The notes under the pieces were generated by a model that was given only the letters and a program-made list of their open reading frames with translations, ran no database searches and was not told where the DNA came from. From Amycolatopsis sp. cg9 (GTDB lineage Bacteria; Actinomycetota; Actinomycetes; Mycobacteriales; Pseudonocardiaceae), in NCBI RefSeq assembly GCF_041346945.1, contig NZ_CP166850.1, forward strand, positions 434,001 through 498,000: a stretch of DNA of 64,000 nt, given 5' to 3'. Below, piece after piece: positions 60,978-64,000 of the stretch. The number at the start of each line of letters is the position of its first letter. Position 1 is the first letter of the stretch. Position numbers and translations under genes: made by a program.

Positions 60978-62152
60978 CGATCGCGTGGATCGACGCCGGC
61001 AACGGGTGCGCCGGCGACATGCTGCTGGCCGCGCTGGTCGACGCGGGCGCGGACTTCGACGGGATCCTCGCGGGCCTGTCCCGGTTGCCGGTCGAGGACG
61101 TGAAGCTCAGCACGGAAGTGGTGCGGCGGCACGGGTTGCGCGCCCGGCGCGTGCTCGTCGAAGCGCCCGAGACGCGGCACGCCCGGCACCTGCCGGAAAT
61201 CCTCGACCTGATCGGGGCGGCCGCGCTGCCCGCCGCGGCCGAGCGGTTCGCCACCGCCGTGTTCGGCAGGCTGGCCGAAGCGGAAGCCGCCGTGCACGGC
61301 ATCGAGCCGGAGCGCGTGCACTTCCACGAGGTGGGCGCGCTCGACGCGATCGTCGACATCGCCGGCTGCGCGCTCGGGCTGGCCGCGCTGGGACTGCTGG
61401 ACGCGACCGTCACGGTGTCGCCGATCGCGGTGGGCGGCGGCACGGTGACCGCGGCGCACGGCCGGCTCACGGTGCCACCGCCGGCGGTGCTCGCGCTGCT
61501 CACCGGCGCTCCGGTCGCGGCACACCCGGCGGCACGGGAACTGTGCACGCCGACCGGCGCCGCGCTGCTCGTCACGCTGGCCGACGCGTACGGCCCCATG
61601 CCGGCCTGCGTCCCGCTGAAGGTCGGCGTCGGCGCGGGCACGGCCGATCCCCCCGGCCACGCGAACATCGTCCGCGTGGTCGTGGGTGCGGACTCGGCGC
61701 CGTCGCCGTCGTGGGTGCGCTCGACGATGACCGTCATCGAGACGACCGTCGACGACCTCGATCCCCGGCTGTGGCCGGAAGTCCTTTCGGCCCTGCGCGG
61801 CGCGGGCGCGGCGGACGCGTGGTGCGCCCCGGTGACCGCCCCGAAGGGCCGCCCGGGCGTGGTCCTCACGACCCTGGCGGCCGACGACCGCGTCGACGGC
61901 GTCTGCGCGGCGATCTTCGCCCACACGTCGACCTTGGGGCTGCGCCTGTCCCCGGTCGAGCGGCGGGCGCTGCCGCGCGACAGCGTCACGGTGGACTACC
62001 GGGGCACGCCGGTGAGCGTGAAACGCGGGTACCTCGACGGAGTGGTGGTGACGGCGCAGCCCGAGTACGAAGAGGCGAAGGCGGCGGCGGAGGCGACCGG
62101 GCAGCCGCTGCGCCGCGTGCTCGACGAAGTGCGAGTGCTATCTTCGAAGTGA
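60974..62152 (+). CDS. larC: LarC, nickel insertion protein
   Basis: 392 residues, full length for a fused LarC1-LarC2. LarC inserts nickel into the dithio nucleotide in a CTP-dependent step, making the pincer complex. Landmarks are AWIDAGNGCAGDMLLAALVDAG, the HFHEVGALDAIVDIAG motif, VSPIAVGGGTVTAAHGRL, and the C-terminal TVDDLDPRLWPEVL with APKGRPGVVLT. The ATG at 60974 overlaps larB. An inverted repeat ATCTTC-GAAGT-GAAGAT overlaps its stop codon, and TATCTT (62139-62144) within its 3' end may be the -10 for the ABC-F leader. Confidence 0.94.
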   Translation: MTIAWIDAGNGCAGDMLLAALVDAGADFDGILAGLSRLPVEDVKLSTEVVRRHGLRARRVLVEAPETRHARHLPEILDLIGAAALPAAAERFATAVFGRLAEAEAAVHGIEPERVHFHEVGALDAIVDIAGCALGLAALGLLDATVTVSPIAVGGGTVTAAHGRLTVPPPAVLALLTGAPVAAHPAARELCTPTGAALLVTLADAYGPMPACVPLKVGVGAGTADPPGHANIVRVVVGADSAPSPSWVRSTMTVIETTVDDLDPRLWPEVLSALRGAGAADAWCAPVTAPKGRPGVVLTTLAADDRVDGVCAAIFAHTSTLGLRLSPVERRALPRDSVTVDYRGTPVSVKRGYLDGVVVTAQPEYEEAKAAAEATGQPLRRVLDEVRVLSSK

Positions 62153-62161
62153 AGATCCGTT

Positions 62162-62250
62162 GGAGGAGACCAGTCGTGGCAGGTGACGTCGACATCTCCG
62201 GGTAGCCCCGGGGTGTGCAGGCCCCCGGCAGTGCCGGCGTGGGCCGCTTT
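62162..62250 (+). promoter_or_regulatory. uORF and attenuator-like leader of the ABC-F gene
   Basis: GGAGGAG (62162-62168) precedes a nine-codon ORF GTG...TAG (62176-62205) encoding MAGDVDISG. Downstream, two pairings compete. CCGGGG (62208-62213) can pair with the CCCCGG that begins at 62223. Alternatively, CCGGC-AGT-GCCGG (62225-62237), with outer GCCC/GGGC, forms a terminator-like hairpin ending at 62244, followed by a C/T-rich stretch. Translation of the short ORF could decide which forms. ABC-F resistance genes in Gram-positive bacteria are often induced by ribosome-targeting drugs in this way. Confidence 0.55.
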
Positions 62251-62292
62251 CGACGTCCCCCTTTCCCTTCGTACCACTTCGAGGTCTTCGCC

Positions 62293-63885
62293 ATGTCCGA
62301 AATCGTCCTGTCCGGCCTGTCCTTCTCCTGGCCGGACGACACCCCCGTCTTCGACCGCCTGTCCGCGACCTTCCCGGGCGGCCGCACCGGGCTCGTCGCC
62401 CCGAACGGCTCCGGCAAGACGACGCTGCTGAAGCTCGTCGCCGGGGTGCTGCGACCGTCGGCGGGCAGTGCCGTCGCCGACGGCGTCCTCGGCTACCTGC
62501 CGCAGGACCTGCCCCTGTCCGGCGAGCCGTCCGTCGCCGAAGTCCTCGGCGTCGCCCCGATCCTGCGGGCCATCACCGCCGTCGAAGCCGGCGACGCCGC
62601 CGAAGCGCACTTCACCACCATCGGCACCGAGTGGGACATCGAGGAACGCACCCGCGCCCAGCTCGACCGGCTCGGCCTCGACGTCGCCCTCGACCGGTCG
62701 CTGGGCACGCTGTCCGGCGGCCAGATCGTCTCGCTGGGACTGGCCGCGCAGCTGCTGAAACGACCGGACGTGCTGCTGCTGGACGAACCCACGAACAACC
62801 TGGACCTCGACGCCCGCCGCAAGCTCTACGCCGTGCTCGACGACTGGCCCGGCTGCCTGCTCGTGGTCAGCCACGACCGCGCGCTGCTCGACCGGGTGGA
62901 CCGGATCGCCGAGCTCGACCGCGGCGAAATCCGGTTCCACGGCGGGAACTTCACGTCGTACGAAACGGCCGTCCGAGCCGCGCGCGAGGTCGCGGAGAAG
63001 AACATCCGCAGTGCCGAACAGGAAGTCAAGCGCGAGAAGCGGGAGCTGCAGCAGGCGCGGGAGCGGGCCGCACGCCGGGCGAGCACCGCGTCGCGCAACC
63101 TCGGCAACGCCGGGCTGCCGAAGATCTTCGCCGGCACCATGAAGCGCAACGCCCAGGAGTCGGCGGGCAAGGCGGACGGCACGCACACCGCGCGCGTCGG
63201 CGCCGCGAAGGCCAAGCTCGACCAGGCCGAGCGCGAGCTGCGCACCGAGCAGAAGATCAGCCTGGAGCTTCCGCAGACGGTGGTGCCGGCGGGCCGGACG
63301 CTGTTCGCCGGCGAAGGCCTGCGCGTGCGGGACCTCTTCGGCGACGGCGTCGACCTGGCGATCCGCGGCCCCGAGCGGATCGCGCTCACCGGTCCCAACG
63401 GCGCCGGGAAGTCCACGCTGCTGCGGATCCTGCGCGGCGACCTCGAGCCCGACGGCGGTGCGGTGTCCCGCGCCGACGGCCGGATCGCGTTCCTCTCCCA
63501 GCGGCTGGACCTCTTGGCCGACGACCGTTCGGTGGCCGAGAACCTGGCCGCGGCCGCGCCCGCGTTGCCGACGGCGCAGCGGATGAACCTGCTGGCGCGC
63601 TTCCTGTTCCGCGGCTCCCGCGTGCACCTGCCGGTCGGCGCGCTGTCCGGCGGGGAACGGCTGCGCGCCACGCTGGCCTGCGTCCTGTTCGCCGAACCGG
63701 CGCCGCAGCTGCTGCTGCTCGACGAACCGACGAACAACCTCGACCTGGTCGGCACCGGGCAGCTGGAGAGCGCGCTGGCGGCGTTCCGCGGCGCGTTCGT
63801 CGTCGTCAGCCACGACGAACGGTTCCTCGACGCGATCGGCGTCGACCGGTGGCTGCGGCTGGAAAACGGTGACTTACACGGGTGA
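62293..63885 (+). CDS. ABC-F family ATPase (ribosome-acting, possible antibiotic resistance factor)
   Basis: 530 residues with two fused ABC domains and no membrane segments. Domain 1 has Walker A APNGSGKTTLL, LSGGQIVSLGLAAQ and LLLDEPTNNLD; domain 2 has GPNGAGKSTLL, LSGGERLRATLA and LLLDEPTNNLD. They are joined by a charged helical linker (about residues 240-320, AEQEVKREKRELQQARERAA) that in ABC-F proteins reaches into the ribosomal exit site. Both catalytic Glu residues are present. Start ATG at 62293, preferred over a GTG at 62215 that falls inside the leader. Its attenuator-like leader and nearness to biosynthetic genes suggest self-protection or general antibiotic response. It could also be a housekeeping translation factor. 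Confidence 0.88.
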   Translation: MSEIVLSGLSFSWPDDTPVFDRLSATFPGGRTGLVAPNGSGKTTLLKLVAGVLRPSAGSAVADGVLGYLPQDLPLSGEPSVAEVLGVAPILRAITAVEAGDAAEAHFTTIGTEWDIEERTRAQLDRLGLDVALDRSLGTLSGGQIVSLGLAAQLLKRPDVLLLDEPTNNLDLDARRKLYAVLDDWPGCLLVVSHDRALLDRVDRIAELDRGEIRFHGGNFTSYETAVRAAREVAEKNIRSAEQEVKREKRELQQARERAARRASTASRNLGNAGLPKIFAGTMKRNAQESAGKADGTHTARVGAAKAKLDQAERELRTEQKISLELPQTVVPAGRTLFAGEGLRVRDLFGDGVDLAIRGPERIALTGPNGAGKSTLLRILRGDLEPDGGAVSRADGRIAFLSQRLDLLADDRSVAENLAAAAPALPTAQRMNLLARFLFRGSRVHLPVGALSGGERLRATLACVLFAEPAPQLLLLDEPTNNLDLVGTGQLESALAAFRGAFVVVSHDERFLDAIGVDRWLRLENGDLHG

Positions 63886-63956
63886 CGTCGGGCGACGGTC
63901 GCCGCGGGGGTGCCCGGATTCCTAGCGTGGTGCCGTCACCCGCTGAAAGGAACACC

Positions 63957-64000
63957 ATGTCCGAAGTGACCTACACCGCCGTCGCCACCTCCACCGCGGA
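63957..64000 (+). CDS. Start of an Ohr/OsmC-like gene (partial)
   Basis: Only 14 codons are visible: MSEVTYTAVATSTA. The YTAVATST opening resembles organic hydroperoxide resistance (Ohr/OsmC) proteins. GAAAGGAA lies six bases before the ATG, and TAGCGT (63924-63929) may be a -10. The call rests on a very short stretch. Confidence 0.4.
   Translation, partial: MSEVTYTAVATSTA

Overview
The window is high-GC actinomycete DNA in the style of the Pseudonocardiaceae. Amycolatopsis or a close relative is the best guess, from codon usage, AfsR/SARP regulators, modular type I PKS genes, and palindromic elements of a kind I associate with that genus. This assignment is an inference; no marker gene is present.

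Layout. (1) Positions 1-33415, minus strand: four modular type I PKS genes read right to left in tightly overlapping order. They hold a KSQ loading module and seven extension modules; the last is cut by the left window edge before its ACP. The domain order predicts acetyl start, M1 malonyl KR-DH, M2 methylmalonyl KR-DH, M3 methylmalonyl with no reduction, M4 malonyl with no reduction, M5 malonyl KR, M6 methylmalonyl KR, M7 malonyl KR-DH-ER. The nascent chain is therefore a methyl-dienyl 1,3-diketone followed by two alcohols. (2) 33603-38597: a secreted type B carboxylesterase and a large AfsR-family regulator. (3) 38923-40486, plus strand: an ArsR-like regulator, a short leader ORF with a hairpin, and a small ACT-like protein. 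(4) 40282-57086, minus strand: a tightly coupled 13-gene operon. It encodes an acyl-adenylate ligase, DAHP synthase, a flavoprotein and a fumarase-superfamily lyase resembling the CreE/CreD nitrous-acid-forming pair, a branched-chain aminotransferase, a DsbA-like protein resembling mycothiol-dependent nitroreductase, two ATP-grasp ligases plus a third glutathionylspermidine-synthase-like one, an MFS exporter, a PF04199 cyclase, a DUF362 protein, and TrpE/TrpG. (5) 57276-59120: a shorter SARP regulator. (6) 59321-62152: larE and, divergently, larBC for the nickel-pincer nucleotide cofactor, with no larA in view. (7) 62162-63885: an ABC-F protein behind a uORF and attenuator-like leader, then the start of an Ohr/OsmC-like gene.

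How the genes may work together. The 13-gene operon looks like a self-contained nitrogen-nitrogen or nitroso/diazo natural-product pathway. DAHP synthase and TrpE/G would supply anthranilate, the CreE/CreD-like pair would supply nitrite from aspartate, the ligase could couple them, and ATP-grasp enzymes plus the aminotransferase would add amino acids. Because the PKS loads through a KSQ domain, the aryl acid is not its starter unit. The operon is either a separate pathway or makes a side group joined later. Both the first PKS gene and the 13-gene operon are preceded by direct repeats on an 11-bp phase, as expected of SARP operators.

The window also carries three families of palindromic repeats, several lying in frame inside PKS interdomain linkers, and an apparently over-represented 13-bp palindrome that always encodes Ser-Thr-Val-Asp.
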